A stretch of 64,000 nucleotides of DNA from Anaerolineaceae bacterium (GCA_016124855.1 WGMX01000023.1:1-64000), one strand, 5' to 3'; numbered from the stretch's first letter, positions 1-9,989 are shown. Made by a program: numbers and translations. The notes: a model not told the origin generated them from the letters alone.

Positions 1-139
1 TAACATCATCAAAAAATGGACGATGCCTGTCCCGAATTGGGCTTTGATTTTGAACCAACTCGCTATCCGTTTTGAGGGGCGTTTCCCAATTTAATTTTGT
101 ATGGCAAAATCCGTTTACACAAAACTCTTGACAGACCCC
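1..139 (+). mobile_element. Right end of an IS256-type (mutator family) insertion sequence
   Basis: The window opens inside the 3' end of a transposase gene, which stops at 94. It is followed by a short AT-rich tail and then a segment (about 108-139) ending ACAAAACTCTTGACAGACCC. A terminal repeat of the type TTTACACAAAA..TTGACAG..CCC is typical of IS256-family ends. The opposite end lies outside the window, so the inverted repeat and target duplication cannot be verified. The predicted IS border is only about 12 bp from the stop codon of the histidine kinase gene. Confidence 0.7.
2..94 (+). CDS. IS256-family transposase, C-terminal end (cut by window edge)
   Basis: An open frame enters from the left edge and stops at 92-94. 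Its last 30 residues contain KKWTMPVPNWALILNQLAIR and then FEGRFPI. The pattern W-x-x-x-L-x-Q-L-A-I-x-F near the end of the protein is characteristic of IS256/mutator transposases, which cut and paste DNA with a DDE active site. The catalytic residues lie upstream of the window. The frame is intact as far as it can be seen; whether the whole element is active cannot be judged. Confidence 0.68.
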   Translation, partial: NIIKKWTMPVPNWALILNQLAIRFEGRFPI

Positions 140-151
140 GTTTTTCTCCTT

Positions 152-1498
152 TCAAGTTATGCTGTTCACCTTAACAAATGGTGCTTCAATCAGCAGATAC
201 GTTCCTTTAGATGGGTTTGAGTCAATTGAGTAACTGCCACCCAAGTCCTTAACTCTTTGTTTTATGGAAGTAACGCCTGTGCCATCAACCTGCGCGGGCT
301 GAAAACCTCGCCCATTGTCATCCACAGATAGTCTGATTCCAGTTTCGTAAACAATAAACTCTACCCGACACTCGGTCGCATGGGCGTGGCGAATCACATT
401 GGTGACTGCTTCTAGGGCGATTAAATACAGATTTGCTGCCACATGATCGGATAGGCGCGGTAAGAAAGGGGGTTCGAGAAATTCAATGTGAACAGTTTCA
501 AATGAATTGAAACGCTCAAAACGCTCACGCAATGCAACGAGCAGGCCCTTTTCCAGTTCTGGTGGACGTAATTCCTCAATCACTTGACGAATGACGGCGA
601 TGGATTGTTGAACGTCTGACTTGACTTCTAACAGAACCTCCGCTGCTCGCCCCGGGTTGTTGGAAATCAAACTACGAGTTCGATCGAGTCCAAGATTAAT
701 GGCTGCCAGTGTCGAGCCTATTCCGTCATGCAAGTCGTTACGGAGCCTGCGGCGTTCAGCATCGCGCATTGTGTCCAACGAATTAAGGTTGCTTTTGATT
801 TGTTCGTAAAGATGGGCATTTTCTAAAGCGATAGCCGCCTGACTTGCAAACGCGGTTAGGACAGGTATGTTTTCCGTCGAGAACACATCTTGTTCGTGGT
901 TATTATCGGCGTATAAGACCCCGATTATTTTGTCTTGCGAAATCAACGGGATACAGAAGATAGACAAAAAGTGGAGCTGCACTACACTTTTGGCATTTTG
1001 AGTGGACGTATCGCTTTGCGCATTGCTAATGACCCGTGCTTTACCGGTTTGCAGCACTCCATCGATAACGGTTCGGCTGTACTTGACTTCATCCTCCGAA
1101 AGTGTTGCTTTATTCCAGTTACGCGCGATAGCGATGTTGAGCCTGTTATTTTCGTCTTGGAGCATAAGATAAGCGCGTTCCGCTCCTGTTAGCAGCACGA
1201 CCGAATCAATAATTTTTTCGAGAACTTGGCTTACATTTAGACCTGAATTGAGGAGGTTACTGAGTTCAATCAGCGTTTCGAATTGACTAAGACGGTCAGC
1301 ATTTTGTTCTGATTGATTTTTTATGATTTGAAACTGCTGCTGCAAGGCTTCCAACAGATCAGACGTGTCACTAATGAAACCGATATCAGCCTGAGACGCC
1401 TGACTTTGAATGACATCCTCTAGCTGTTGGATATTTTCCCAGATGGTTTCCAGAACAGGATTCGAATGGGTAAAATTAGCGTCAATCTGTCTCGGCAT
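152..1498 (-). CDS. GAF-domain sensor histidine kinase (HisKA_3 / NarX-type)
   Basis: Two-component sensor kinase without membrane segments, so probably cytosolic. The N-terminal helical stretch leads into a GAF domain (roughly residues 70-220), then the dimerisation/phosphoacceptor motif ERRRLRNDLHDGIGSTLAA with the phosphorylated His near residue 257. A HATPase_c domain follows, with an N box (LEAVTNVIRHAHAT) and G boxes (VDDNGRGF, GTGVTSIKQRV). This is the NarX/DegS class, which normally pairs with a LuxR-type response regulator. I chose ATG at 1498, with a purine-rich AAGAGA upstream; an upstream TTG at 1537 is possible. No response regulator is adjacent: the 3' side runs straight into an insertion sequence end. 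Ligand unknown; GAF domains bind small molecules, haem or metal clusters. Confidence 0.9.
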   Translation of the reverse strand: MPRQIDANFTHSNPVLETIWENIQQLEDVIQSQASQADIGFISDTSDLLEALQQQFQIIKNQSEQNADRLSQFETLIELSNLLNSGLNVSQVLEKIIDSVVLLTGAERAYLMLQDENNRLNIAIARNWNKATLSEDEVKYSRTVIDGVLQTGKARVISNAQSDTSTQNAKSVVQLHFLSIFCIPLISQDKIIGVLYADNNHEQDVFSTENIPVLTAFASQAAIALENAHLYEQIKSNLNSLDTMRDAERRRLRNDLHDGIGSTLAAINLGLDRTRSLISNNPGRAAEVLLEVKSDVQQSIAVIRQVIEELRPPELEKGLLVALRERFERFNSFETVHIEFLEPPFLPRLSDHVAANLYLIALEAVTNVIRHAHATECRVEFIVYETGIRLSVDDNGRGFQPAQVDGTGVTSIKQRVKDLGGSYSIDSNPSKGTYLLIEAPFVKVNSIT

Positions 1499-1581
1499 AA
1501 TAGCAAAGTCTCTTCTTAACTGATAATGGATAAGCAATAAAATAAATATAACTCATATAATATCCTGATTTTATAGTTTTG

Positions 1582-1741
1582 TGTCCCGATTTATTCGGGA
1601 AAATTTCATATAGTTAAGTTGTTGATCTTCGCAAAACGCGCCGCTAAATTTATCTGCCTTCCATTCGGGACATTCACTTTCCTTGTTTTTCACCCTATCC
1701 GCCCATCTATTCGAAAAGAAATGTCCCGATTTACTAGGACA
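1582..1741 (-). promoter_or_regulatory. Three TGTCCCGA octamers upstream of the kinase gene
   Basis: The 569-bp gap 1499-2067 has no convincing gene. It holds the octamer TGTCCCGA at 1582-1589 and 1722-1729 (both continuing as TGTCCCGATTTA), and its reverse complement TCGGGACA at 1665-1672. The first is also half of an inverted repeat TCCCGA..TCGGGA (1584-1600); the third sits in TGTCC..GGACA (1722-1741). Repetition of one octamer three times in 160 bp suggests a transcription-factor binding cluster for the kinase gene or the divergent membrane protein. The cognate factor is unknown. Confidence 0.4.
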
Positions 1742-2067
1742 ACAAAACTCATGATTTTGGGCATCCATTAGCGTTAGTCTGTATTGAGAGCGGAAATAAA
1801 AACACTTCCGTCGTAATAGAAGGTGTGTGTGGTGTGGATTCACAGTGTTGCTTCGAAAGGGTCGTTTTTGTTTAACATCTACCGCCGCTGATGTGTTGAA
1901 GCCCAAGCGTTTGATAGTTAAATGTTAGATCAGTTGCTTATCATGAAAGTAGCTACCCAATAACGAACAGTACGACGACGAGATCATCCAGAAGTGCGAA
2001 TGTAAGGGTTTTTGAAGTGGTTTTGTTAGGGGAACGGGGGTCAGGGGACTCAATAGAGGGGAAGACT

Positions 2068-3363
2068 ATGAACCCGATGTATTTTCTGATACTGTGTGCG
2101 GTTGCAATTGTTGTTATTCAAAGGACGACCTCGAATATGGAGGCGAGCCTTGATGCGACAACAAGCGTAACACAATACGTCACAAATTATGCGCTGCACT
2201 CCACACTACGTGTACTTCGGCTTGCGACCGCCGTTTTTGCGGTTGCGCTGCTGCTGGTCATCGCGATTTTGCTACTCATTCAAAGTTTAGGCGGGGTGAC
2301 CAGCATTGAATTGACCAATGCCCTCAACGCTGCAAATCAAGTGCGCGATTTAAGTAACGGCTTTAACGTCCGTGCCAATATTATTCTTTTTGCATTATCG
2401 GTGTTGGGTCTGCTGACCTATGCCTACCGAACCGCGAAAACTGTGGGGCAGCAAAGTGTCTTACGCATGTTTCGCCTTGATATTCAACAATCTCGTACCG
2501 AATTGGACGAGATGCTCGAATTTTTCATGGGCAAGACGGTGCTCGACACAATTCGATATCTTTCGCAATACATCATTATTATTACGCTGTTACTGTTGAT
2601 TCCGGCGACGCTGGGTATTTTCGCGCCTTCGATTGGTCAAAGTGTTGATTATAAAGAAATCGAATTGAAGAGCCAGATGGCTATCGCAAAAAGTAGTGAA
2701 CTGAATCAGATACTTGTGAAGAAAGTTCAATTACTCCCAACATCTAAACAGAATCTTACACCGGCTGATGAGGAGAACATCCTTATCATCGTTAACGCTT
2801 ATTACACGGTCTTAGCGCATCATTACAAGCTGCCGCTTGATCCCAATTTATTGCGTGTGATGCATGAAAGACTGGTTCGGTTTTTAGTGCGGCGAGGAAC
2901 TGCGCCCTATATGTATCCGGCTGAATATGACATGCAAAACAATTCGAATGGTGCACTTCAGCAGCACAATAATCTGGTCAACATTCTGGGAACGGGTGAC
3001 TTGGGCTTAGAATTGGCTGAGATTGAAAAACGGTCACCCGGCTTTTTGGAAAAACTCAAATTGAGCCTCAGCAAGATTTCTTTACCCGGCATACCTAATC
3101 CAATCGGCGGCTTTTTTGTCAATCAATTCGGTCGGCTGCTGAAAACACTGAACGCTAATAAATCGGCTAATCATCTCTTGGCTGGCACTTTCGAAAACGT
3201 GACGACGAACAATCCCGCGCTGTCACTTCATATCGTGAATCAGCAAAACGCGTTCCTATTGGCAGCGCTTCAGGGCCACACTTTTTCCGAAGCAGTCTAT
3301 CAGGCCTTTGGTGATTTGGATGACCAATTTGAAATGCTAAATAAAACGCATCTCAAAGAATGA
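2068..3363 (+). CDS. Membrane protein of unknown function, 4 TM segments and soluble C-terminal half
   Basis: Not recognised as a named family. From the chosen ATG (preceded by GAGGGGAAG; an upstream GTG at 2017 would add 17 residues) the protein is 431 residues. Hydrophobic segments lie near residues 4-19, 50-75, 100-120 and 165-185. About 240 hydrophilic residues follow, rich in charged and helix-forming residues, with no recognisable catalytic motif. It is divergent from the histidine kinase and nearly touches the convergent GH31 gene (18 bp between stops). Four TM helices in the N-terminal half and a large soluble tail fit a membrane anchor or sensor, but this is only a topology statement. 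Confidence 0.75.
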   Translation: MNPMYFLILCAVAIVVIQRTTSNMEASLDATTSVTQYVTNYALHSTLRVLRLATAVFAVALLLVIAILLLIQSLGGVTSIELTNALNAANQVRDLSNGFNVRANIILFALSVLGLLTYAYRTAKTVGQQSVLRMFRLDIQQSRTELDEMLEFFMGKTVLDTIRYLSQYIIIITLLLLIPATLGIFAPSIGQSVDYKEIELKSQMAIAKSSELNQILVKKVQLLPTSKQNLTPADEENILIIVNAYYTVLAHHYKLPLDPNLLRVMHERLVRFLVRRGTAPYMYPAEYDMQNNSNGALQQHNNLVNILGTGDLGLELAEIEKRSPGFLEKLKLSLSKISLPGIPNPIGGFFVNQFGRLLKTLNANKSANHLLAGTFENVTTNNPALSLHIVNQQNAFLLAALQGHTFSEAVYQAFGDLDDQFEMLNKTHLKE

Positions 3364-3381
3364 CTGCGACCTCATTTATGG

Positions 3382-5424
3382 TCATGTCTTGAACTGAAAT
3401 TGTTTGAGGCATGGCCAGCCTGCGCCGCGTTCGGTGTGTACCCACAGACCCAAGCTAAAATAATTGTGTGTTTCTTTGCGCCAGGCTCCGCCGCTAACAA
3501 CCTCGTCAGTTAATAAATTGCGCCATTTGCCCTGCGGTAGATAATACTTAACGCTGCCATCGCTGCTGAAAATCGGGGCGACCAAGAGCGCTGAGCCGAG
3601 CATATATTGCATATCAAGGTAAGCACAGGTGGGATCATCCGGAAATTCTAGGACAGTTGCCCGCATGATAGGCCAACCATGCTGATGTGCTTCTTTTGCC
3701 GCGTCCAGTAGATAAGGCATCAAACGCATCTTCAATTGGTTGAAGAAACGCAGTACCGCAATCGACTCATCGTCGAATAACCATGGCATTCGTGCGCTGC
3801 CGCTGCCATGTAACCGGCTGTGGGAGGATAACAGCCCGAAAGCCACCCAACGTTTATAGAGATCGGGTGTTGCTGTGTCATTAAATCCGCTGATGTCATG
3901 ACTCCAATAGCCAAAGCCGCTGAGTCCTAATGACAATCCACCGCGCAAGGTTTCCGCCATCGAGGGATAAGTGGAACTGTTGTCGCCACCCCAATGCACC
4001 GGGTATTTTTGTCCGCCAGCAGTAGCTGAACGGGCGAATACCACCGCTTCGTTCTCACCTTTCACTTCTCGAAGAAGGTTAAAGACGGTCTGGTTATAGC
4101 AGTAGGTGTAGTAGTTGTGCATCCGTTCGGCGTTTGATCCATCGTGATACACCACAGCGGTTGGAATTCGCTCACCGAAATCGGTTTTGAAGGTATCTAT
4201 ACCCATATCGAGTATTCGGCGTAGGTGACCTGTGTACCAATCACACGCATCGGGATTAGTGAAATCGACAAAGCCAATTCCCGGCTGCCAATGATCCACT
4301 TGATAGGTGTCGCCATTTGCTGCTTTCAGCAAATAACCCTTTTTGGCTGCTTCCGCGAATATTTCCGAAGCCTCCGCGATGTAAGGATTGATCCACAGAC
4401 TGATTTTGATGCCTTTATCCTTGATCTTTTTTAACATGCCTTCGGGATCGGGGAAATTTTCACGATCCCAAACAAAACTTGTCCATGTCAGTTCGCGCAT
4501 CCAGAAACAATCGAAGTGAAAAACCGAAATCGGAATACCCAGTTCTTCCATGCGGTCGATGTTATCGAGAATATCAACCTCGTTGTAGTTGGTTGTAAAT
4601 GAGGTTGAAAGCCATAATCCAAATGACCATGACGGAATAAGGGCAGGGCGACCGCTAAGCGCCGTATATTGTTCCAGCGCGTCCTTCATCGTTGGGCCGC
4701 CAAAAAGATAATAATCAAGTTCATGGCCTTCAGCACTGAATTGGACGCGGCTGACATGATGGGACGCGATCTCGAACGATACATTTCCGGGATTATTGAC
4801 CAGTACGCCGTATCCCTGATTGCTCAGATAAAACGGAATATTTTTGTAGGCGTATTCTGAATTCGTGCCGCCATCTTCGTTCCATGAATCAATTGACTGA
4901 CCATTTTTCACGAATGGGCCGAAGTGTTCTCCAAGTCCATAGAGCATTTCCCCTGCTTGTAGCGAGAGCTGTTCCCGCAGATAGATTTTGTCGTTCTGGG
5001 TAAAGAGGCCAACGGCGCGCGGTTCGCTTTCGGTCAGGTTTTGTCCGTTCCGTTTAAAGACAAAACGCCATTCTCCTTTGCGCGGTACGGTGACGGAAAG
5101 ATCACCCGCTTGCAGCCATGCGTGTTCCTCGTCACAGCCGGTTGCAGCATCGGAATTGGTGAGGTTGTAATCCAGATCGAAGTCCGGCAAGCGGGGTGCA
5201 CGACCTTTGAAATGACTCAGCTGCACCCGAATCACGTTGGGCATCGGGGAACTGAAACGGACGTTGATAATTGTCCCGTGAATGAAACTGCCCCGCCCAT
5301 GCACCTGATGACTATAACCCATCATGGTCAGGGATTGATGGTCGGTTTCAACACTGGTTATCGTAACTGGATAAATAGCTTCCGTTCCCGGCAGCAGCTC
5401 CCATTGACCGCGATTGAACTTCAT
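3382..5424 (-). CDS. GH31 alpha-xylosidase (YicI/XylS-like), cytosolic
   Basis: Glycoside hydrolase family 31 (retaining alpha-xylosidase/alpha-glucosidase). The nucleophile motif TFKTDFGERIP places the nucleophile at Asp415 and the acid/base Asp at 481 (VHWGGDNSS). E. coli YicI has D416 and D482, so the alignment with that enzyme is almost position-for-position. The order is N-terminal beta-sandwich (1-230), (beta/alpha)8 barrel (about 255-580), then a proximal beta domain. At 680 residues it is about 90 shorter than YicI, so the distal C-terminal domain is probably missing. There is no signal peptide. The start has AACGAGGATAATCT before it. It is the last gene of the operon encoding the Opp-type transporter, which suggests the transporter imports alpha-xylosylated oligosaccharides such as xyloglucan fragments (inference). 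Confidence 0.92.
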   Translation of the reverse strand: MKFNRGQWELLPGTEAIYPVTITSVETDHQSLTMMGYSHQVHGRGSFIHGTIINVRFSSPMPNVIRVQLSHFKGRAPRLPDFDLDYNLTNSDAATGCDEEHAWLQAGDLSVTVPRKGEWRFVFKRNGQNLTESEPRAVGLFTQNDKIYLREQLSLQAGEMLYGLGEHFGPFVKNGQSIDSWNEDGGTNSEYAYKNIPFYLSNQGYGVLVNNPGNVSFEIASHHVSRVQFSAEGHELDYYLFGGPTMKDALEQYTALSGRPALIPSWSFGLWLSTSFTTNYNEVDILDNIDRMEELGIPISVFHFDCFWMRELTWTSFVWDRENFPDPEGMLKKIKDKGIKISLWINPYIAEASEIFAEAAKKGYLLKAANGDTYQVDHWQPGIGFVDFTNPDACDWYTGHLRRILDMGIDTFKTDFGERIPTAVVYHDGSNAERMHNYYTYCYNQTVFNLLREVKGENEAVVFARSATAGGQKYPVHWGGDNSSTYPSMAETLRGGLSLGLSGFGYWSHDISGFNDTATPDLYKRWVAFGLLSSHSRLHGSGSARMPWLFDDESIAVLRFFNQLKMRLMPYLLDAAKEAHQHGWPIMRATVLEFPDDPTCAYLDMQYMLGSALLVAPIFSSDGSVKYYLPQGKWRNLLTDEVVSGGAWRKETHNYFSLGLWVHTERGAGWPCLKQFQFKT

Positions 5425-5487
5425 AGATTATCCTCGTTGAACAGTCAGATTTAAATGTGTCGGATTTTGATGAGTCAACAATTGATG

Positions 5488-6576
5488 TTAAGTCCTATCT
5501 TGTTCCACCACACCGCGCAGATTCAACTCTGCTGCGAAATGGCAGGCAGCAGCATGGGGTTTGGCTTGGTCATCAGAATTATTTTCCAGCAGAGGTGCTT
5601 GTACTTTACACACATCCTGTACATATTTACAACGTGGATGAAAATAACAACCACTCGGTGGATTCGCTGGATCAGCTACATCGCCTTGCAGCCGGATACG
5701 CCGCCCTTTATCGCGCATACGTGGGTTATGAATGGGTACGGCTGAGAGCAGGGCTTCTGTATACGGATGTTTGGGAAAGTTGTAAAAAATGCCTGACTCC
5801 GCCGACTCGACCAACTTTCCGACGTACATGACATTCACGCGGTTGCAGATGTGACGCACCACGCTTAAATCGTGCGCGATGAACAGATAAGTCAAGCCGA
5901 ACTCATCCTGTAAATCCTTGAGTAAATTCAGGATTTGTGCACGGATAGAAACATCAAGCGCAGAGATGGCTTCATCAGCTACTATTAGCCGTGGGTTGGT
6001 TGCCAGCGCCCGTGCAATCCCGATGCGCTGACGTTCCCCACCGCTGAAGGTGTGCGGGTAGCGTCGCATATATTCGGGGCGCAGACCGACACGCCGTAAT
6101 AATTGAGCAACACGCTCTTCGAGTTCGCTGCCTGATGCTAAGTGGTTAACATGTAAAACCTCGCTGACAATTTCAAAAACGGTCATGCGCGGATTGAGAG
6201 ACGCATAAGGGTCTTGGAAGATCATACGGATTTCTTGACGGTACGGGATGAGTTGTTTGCGCGAGAGTCCCGCTAAATCAACCGTCGTTGATGACCGTTC
6301 GTGATAAATGATTTCTCCGGCAGTCGGCTCGTACACGCGCATTATGCAGCGTCCGACGGTGGTTTTGCCGCAGCCACTTTCACCAACTAATCCCAGTGTT
6401 TCGCCCTTTCGTATTGAAAAGCTGACATCATCCACCGCTTTGATGTAGCTCACATCGCGCCCTAAAAACCCTTTGTGGCGCGGAAACCACATTTTCAGAT
6501 TGCGTACATCCAGCAAAACATCGTCATTCATGTTGGTCGAATCGGTTGCTGCGGCTAACGGTGCTGTGTTAAGCAT
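5488..6576 (-). CDS. Opp/Dpp-type ABC transporter ATP-binding protein (OppF/DppF-like)
   Basis: ATPase subunit of a peptide/nickel/oligosaccharide-type importer. Walker A is [12 protein letters not shown], the ABC signature [15 protein letters not shown], and Walker [13 protein letters not shown], followed by a switch His ([11 protein letters not shown]). The C-terminal oligo_HPY region contains [12 protein letters not shown], whose cysteines recur in this subfamily. Its start overlaps the upstream oppD-like stop by 8 bp, so the two are translationally coupled. With the OppD-like partner it should form the nucleotide-binding heterodimer. The neighbouring alpha-xylosidase and LacI regulator point to oligosaccharides rather than peptides as cargo. 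Confidence 0.93.
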   Translation of the reverse strand: MLNTAPLAAATDSTNMNDDVLLDVRNLKMWFPRHKGFLGRDVSYIKAVDDVSFSIRKGETLGLVGESGCGKTTVGRCIMRVYEPTAGEIIYHERSSTTVDLAGLSRKQLIPYRQEIRMIFQDPYASLNPRMTVFEIVSEVLHVNHLASGSELEERVAQLLRRVGLRPEYMRRYPHTFSGGERQRIGIARALATNPRLIVADEAISALDVSIRAQILNLLKDLQDEFGLTYLFIAHDLSVVRHICNRVNVMYVGKLVESAESGIFYNFPKHPYTEALLSAVPIHNPRMRDKGRRIRLQGDVADPANPPSGCYFHPRCKYVQDVCKVQAPLLENNSDDQAKPHAAACHFAAELNLRGVVEQDRT

Positions 6577-7624
6577 GACTCATCTCTTTTGTTGTAAATG
6601 CTTCCTGATACCGCGAGTCATACATCAGACAGCGGGCATCATGGTTTGGACTGAGGGGGATTGTTTCCGGTAAAACTTGGTCACACAAACCTTTGATTCG
6701 CATATTACAGCGGGTATGGAAAGGACAGCCAGATGGCCGCTGAAAAGGTGAGGGAACCATACCTTGGATCGGATTCAGTCGTGTTGGCGACTCTTCAATT
6801 TTGGGAATGGATTGCAGCAGGGCTTTGGTATAAGGATGCTTGGGGTCGTTGAAGATGGTATCGACATCACTGTTCTCGACCACGTTACCCAGATACATCA
6901 CCGCTACATCATCAGCGATTTCTGCCACCACACCCAAATCATGGGTGATGAACAAGATTGCCATATTCAGGTCGTGTTGAAGTGCGCGCATTAAATCGAG
7001 GATTTGAGCTTGGGTAGTCACATCCAAGGCGGTCGTGGGTTCATCTGCAATCAACAGTTTCGGGTTACAGGACAATGCCATAGCAATCATACAGCGTTGC
7101 AGCATTCCACCGCTGAGCCGGAAGGGGTATTCGTCAATTCGCGTTTCCGGCTTGGGAATGCCAACAAGCCGCAGCAGTTCGATGGTTCGGTTGCGTGCTT
7201 CGGCTTTCGAAAAATCGCTGTGTAATCGAATGGCCTCTATAATCTGGTTGCCAATCGTATACATGGGACTAAAAGAGGTCATCGGCTCTTGGAAAATCAT
7301 AGCAATTTCGTTGCCGCGTATGCTGCGGATTTTCCCGCCGCGCGGATCAAGCTCCAGTATATCTACCGTTTGGCTTGTGCCATCTGGCATCTGCCTGTTG
7401 TACAGAATTTTTCCGCCTACGATTTTGCCGGGGCGGTGAACAATGTTCAGGATGGCGCGTGCTGCTACACTTTTCCCGCTGCCACTTTCGCCAACCACGC
7501 ACAACGTTTTGCCGCGCTGGATTGAATAACTGACGTTTTCAACCGCTTTTACTACGCCTTCATCGGTAAAGAAGTGAAGTTTTAGATCGCGTATTTCGAG
7601 TAAGATATTTTCAGAAGCCGTCAT
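6569..7624 (-). CDS. Opp/Dpp-type ABC transporter ATP-binding protein (OppD/DppD-like)
   Basis: Second ATPase of the same importer. Walker A is [12 protein letters not shown], the signature [15 protein letters not shown], Walker [13 protein letters not shown], and the H-loop [10 protein letters not shown]. The C-terminal extension holds [19 protein letters not shown], a cysteine-rich motif of this subfamily. At 351 residues it has the usual length. It lies between the OppC-like permease (27 bp upstream) and the OppF-like ATPase (8-bp overlap), in the canonical order binding protein-B-C-D-F. Confidence 0.94.
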   Translation of the reverse strand: MTASENILLEIRDLKLHFFTDEGVVKAVENVSYSIQRGKTLCVVGESGSGKSVAARAILNIVHRPGKIVGGKILYNRQMPDGTSQTVDILELDPRGGKIRSIRGNEIAMIFQEPMTSFSPMYTIGNQIIEAIRLHSDFSKAEARNRTIELLRLVGIPKPETRIDEYPFRLSGGMLQRCMIAMALSCNPKLLIADEPTTALDVTTQAQILDLMRALQHDLNMAILFITHDLGVVAEIADDVAVMYLGNVVENSDVDTIFNDPKHPYTKALLQSIPKIEESPTRLNPIQGMVPSPFQRPSGCPFHTRCNMRIKGLCDQVLPETIPLSPNHDARCLMYDSRYQEAFTTKEMSHA

Positions 7625-7651
7625 TATTTTTCGTTTCGCTCGTCTAAATTT

Positions 7652-8833
7652 TTAACGGTAAGGATCAGCCGCATCGCGCAGACCATCGCCCAAAAAGTTG
7701 AACGACAGGACGGTAATGACGACAGCTAGACCCGGCAGCAGCAGCCACGGCATGTTAGCAATGGTCGTGATGTTCATCGAGTCTTGCAGCATAACTCCCC
7801 AACTGACAACCGGCGCACGTAAACCCAAGTGTAGGAAACTAAGCGCCGTTTCGCCAAGGATCATGCCGGGAATGGCAAGTGTTGCCGACGCAATGATGTG
7901 GCTCATAAATGACGGTATCATGTGGCGCGTGATAATCCGGCTGTAAGGTACTGCATCTAGTTCTGCCGCTGTAATAAAATCTTCTTCGCGTAGTGATAAG
8001 AACTTTCCGCGCACCACACGAGCCATATCCGTCCAGCGCAGGAGCGATAGAATGATGGTGATGCCGAAATATACGACTACAGGATCCCAACGAGGCGGGA
8101 CAGCCGTTGCCAGCGCCATCCACAACGGAATATCCGGTATGGAGCGTAGAATTTCAATAAAACGCTGAATAATGTTATCCACCCATCCACCGATTAGCCC
8201 CGATACACCGCCGAGAAAAATTCCTAGTGTCAGACTCAGAAAAACACCGATTAACCCTACTGATAGCGATACCTGCGAGGCATAAATCAACCGGCTGAGC
8301 ATATCGCGCCCGACGTCGTCAGAACCCAGTAGATAAAAAGGCTGACCTGCTTCTAGCGGCCCAAAGAGATGAATATCGGAAGAAATACTCAAGCTCTGGA
8401 ATATGGGCAGCGGAATACCATGCAGCCCGATTCGGTAGGGATCACCCTTCACAAAAAAACCAAGCGGAATTTTCTTCTCTTCATCAATTGCATAAGTCCG
8501 TTTGTAGGTTTTCGGATCAGTCTTTTGTGTATATCCGTAAATAAATGGCGCAAACGTGCCATTATCAAACCAGTGGATTGTCTGAGGCGCGACCTGTGTA
8601 TAGGTGCGGCTGTAACTGTCGGGAGCTTGCGGCGCGAAGAATCCGGCGAAGATGGCGACGATATACATGGCAACAATAATCACCAGCCCGATCATTGCCA
8701 ACCGATGCTTACGGAACTTCCACCACATCAACTTCCACTGCGAAGCAACTGCCACGCGTGGCACGACTTCTTCGGCAGCGGCGGTTTGGCTTTGCGGCAT
8801 GAGCTCACTCACTTCAAGGATTTCGTTTGTCAT
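7652..8833 (-). CDS. Opp/Dpp-type ABC transporter permease (OppC/DppC-like) with long periplasmic loop
   Basis: Inner-membrane permease of the BPD_transp_1 class. TM1 is near residues 45-70. The core contains GSDDVGRDMLSRLIYAS, typical of OppC/DppC, and the cytoplasmic coupling region LREEDFITAAELDAVPYSRI. Between TM1 and the core is an extended loop of about 100 residues (around 72-170), which makes the protein longer (393 residues) than peptide-type OppC of about 300. Such loops occur in homologues attached to oligosaccharide systems. It starts 11 bp after the OppB-like stop. Confidence 0.92.
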   Translation of the reverse strand: MTNEILEVSELMPQSQTAAAEEVVPRVAVASQWKLMWWKFRKHRLAMIGLVIIVAMYIVAIFAGFFAPQAPDSYSRTYTQVAPQTIHWFDNGTFAPFIYGYTQKTDPKTYKRTYAIDEEKKIPLGFFVKGDPYRIGLHGIPLPIFQSLSISSDIHLFGPLEAGQPFYLLGSDDVGRDMLSRLIYASQVSLSVGLIGVFLSLTLGIFLGGVSGLIGGWVDNIIQRFIEILRSIPDIPLWMALATAVPPRWDPVVVYFGITIILSLLRWTDMARVVRGKFLSLREEDFITAAELDAVPYSRIITRHMIPSFMSHIIASATLAIPGMILGETALSFLHLGLRAPVVSWGVMLQDSMNITTIANMPWLLLPGLAVVITVLSFNFLGDGLRDAADPYR

Positions 8834-8844
8834 AAGTTCACTGC

Positions 8845-9837
8845 CTAACTCTCATACCGAATACGCGGATCAAGCCACACCAGCATGATGTCTGACAGCA
8901 GCATCCCGATAATAGTCGCCAAACTCAAGAGCATAATAAAGCCTGCCGCCAAGAACATGTCCTGAACAAGCAGCGCATTGAGCAAAATTGGCCCGCTGGT
9001 TGGCAGGTTCAGCACAATCGAGACAATCGCTTCACCCGCGATCAGCGTTGGCAGCAGCCACGCCATGCCGCTGACAAACGGATTCAATGCGTGTCGCAGC
9101 GGATACTTAATCAAGAGTTTCCACTCTGGTACACCCTTTGCCCGCGCGGTTTCCACATAGGGTTTGTGAAGCTCGTCAAGTAAATTGGCGCGCATGATGC
9201 GGATCAAGCCGGCTGTTCCGCCAACACCGAGTATAATCATGGGAACCCATAAGTGTTTCAGCAAGTCAACGAATTTGTCAAAACTCCAAGGGGCGTTTTG
9301 ATACTCGGTTGAAAACAACCCGCTGACCGTCACCCCGCCTGACTTGAAGGCCACGTACATCAGAACCAGCGCGATCAGAAAACCGGGAGTTGCCAGCCCG
9401 ATAAAACCGATGAAACTAAAGAAGTAATCGGCAAGGCTGTATTGGCGCACGGCTGAAAGTACGCCGATGGGTAGTGCGACCACCCATGTAAAGACAAAAC
9501 TGGCGAACGAAACCACCAGCGTCATGCCCATGCGATCAGAAATCATTTTCTCAGAAGGTTCTGAGTTCTGAAATGAGTAGCCGAAATCACCATGCAGAAT
9601 GATGTTGCCGATCCATTTGATGTATTGGGTTGGTAACGGCTCGTTCAAACCATAGCGTTCGCGCATAGCTTCGGCAAACTGCGGTGACCACGTAACTCCG
9701 CTCTGGTTACGCATCTGTTCCATCATGTTGGAAACAAAATCACCCGGCGGCAGCTGAATCGTCCCAAAGACCACTATCGAAATAATGAACAGGGTAGGAA
9801 TGGCATACAATAAACGCTTTACAATATATTTCGCCAT
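8845..9837 (-). CDS. Opp/Dpp-type ABC transporter permease (OppB/DppB-like)
   Basis: Permease subunit forming the translocation channel with the OppC-like protein. The N-terminus, MAKYIVKRLLYAIPTLFIIS, is the classical OppB start (a K-R-L-L motif followed by TM1). The coupling helix region is LDELHKPYVETARAKGVPEW. Six TM segments are expected and the hydropathy agrees; 330 residues is normal. It follows the binding-protein gene after a 152-bp gap containing a strong stem-loop, probably lowering permease levels relative to the binding protein. Confidence 0.94.
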   Translation of the reverse strand: MAKYIVKRLLYAIPTLFIISIVVFGTIQLPPGDFVSNMMEQMRNQSGVTWSPQFAEAMRERYGLNEPLPTQYIKWIGNIILHGDFGYSFQNSEPSEKMISDRMGMTLVVSFASFVFTWVVALPIGVLSAVRQYSLADYFFSFIGFIGLATPGFLIALVLMYVAFKSGGVTVSGLFSTEYQNAPWSFDKFVDLLKHLWVPMIILGVGGTAGLIRIMRANLLDELHKPYVETARAKGVPEWKLLIKYPLRHALNPFVSGMAWLLPTLIAGEAIVSIVLNLPTSGPILLNALLVQDMFLAAGFIMLLSLATIIGMLLSDIMLVWLDPRIRYES

Positions 9838-9941
9838 GAATACGCCTTATCAAACAAAAATGATTTTTACGGGCCAATCATAGAACCATTTTGCTCATAC
9901 TGCATTTTTATAGGATTGAACCATGAATGACACTAATGTAG

Positions 9942-9962
9942 GGGAGGGCCTCAGACCCTCCC
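9942..9962 (-). promoter_or_regulatory. Stem-loop between binding-protein and permease genes
   Basis: A perfect 7-bp inverted repeat, GGGAGGG (9942-9948) and CCCTCCC (9956-9962), lies just after the binding-protein stop and before the OppB-like gene. On the transcribed minus strand no T-run follows, so it looks like an mRNA-stabilising or partial-termination hairpin rather than a full terminator. Confidence 0.55.
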
Positions 9963-9989
9963 GTTTTCAATCCGTTCCAGATCAGTTAC

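Noticed and set aside
1571..1906. 111-codon open frame on the minus strand
   Set aside because: No ribosome site, composition rich in His/Cys/Arg without family resemblance, and it spans the TGTCCCGA repeats; treated as non-coding.
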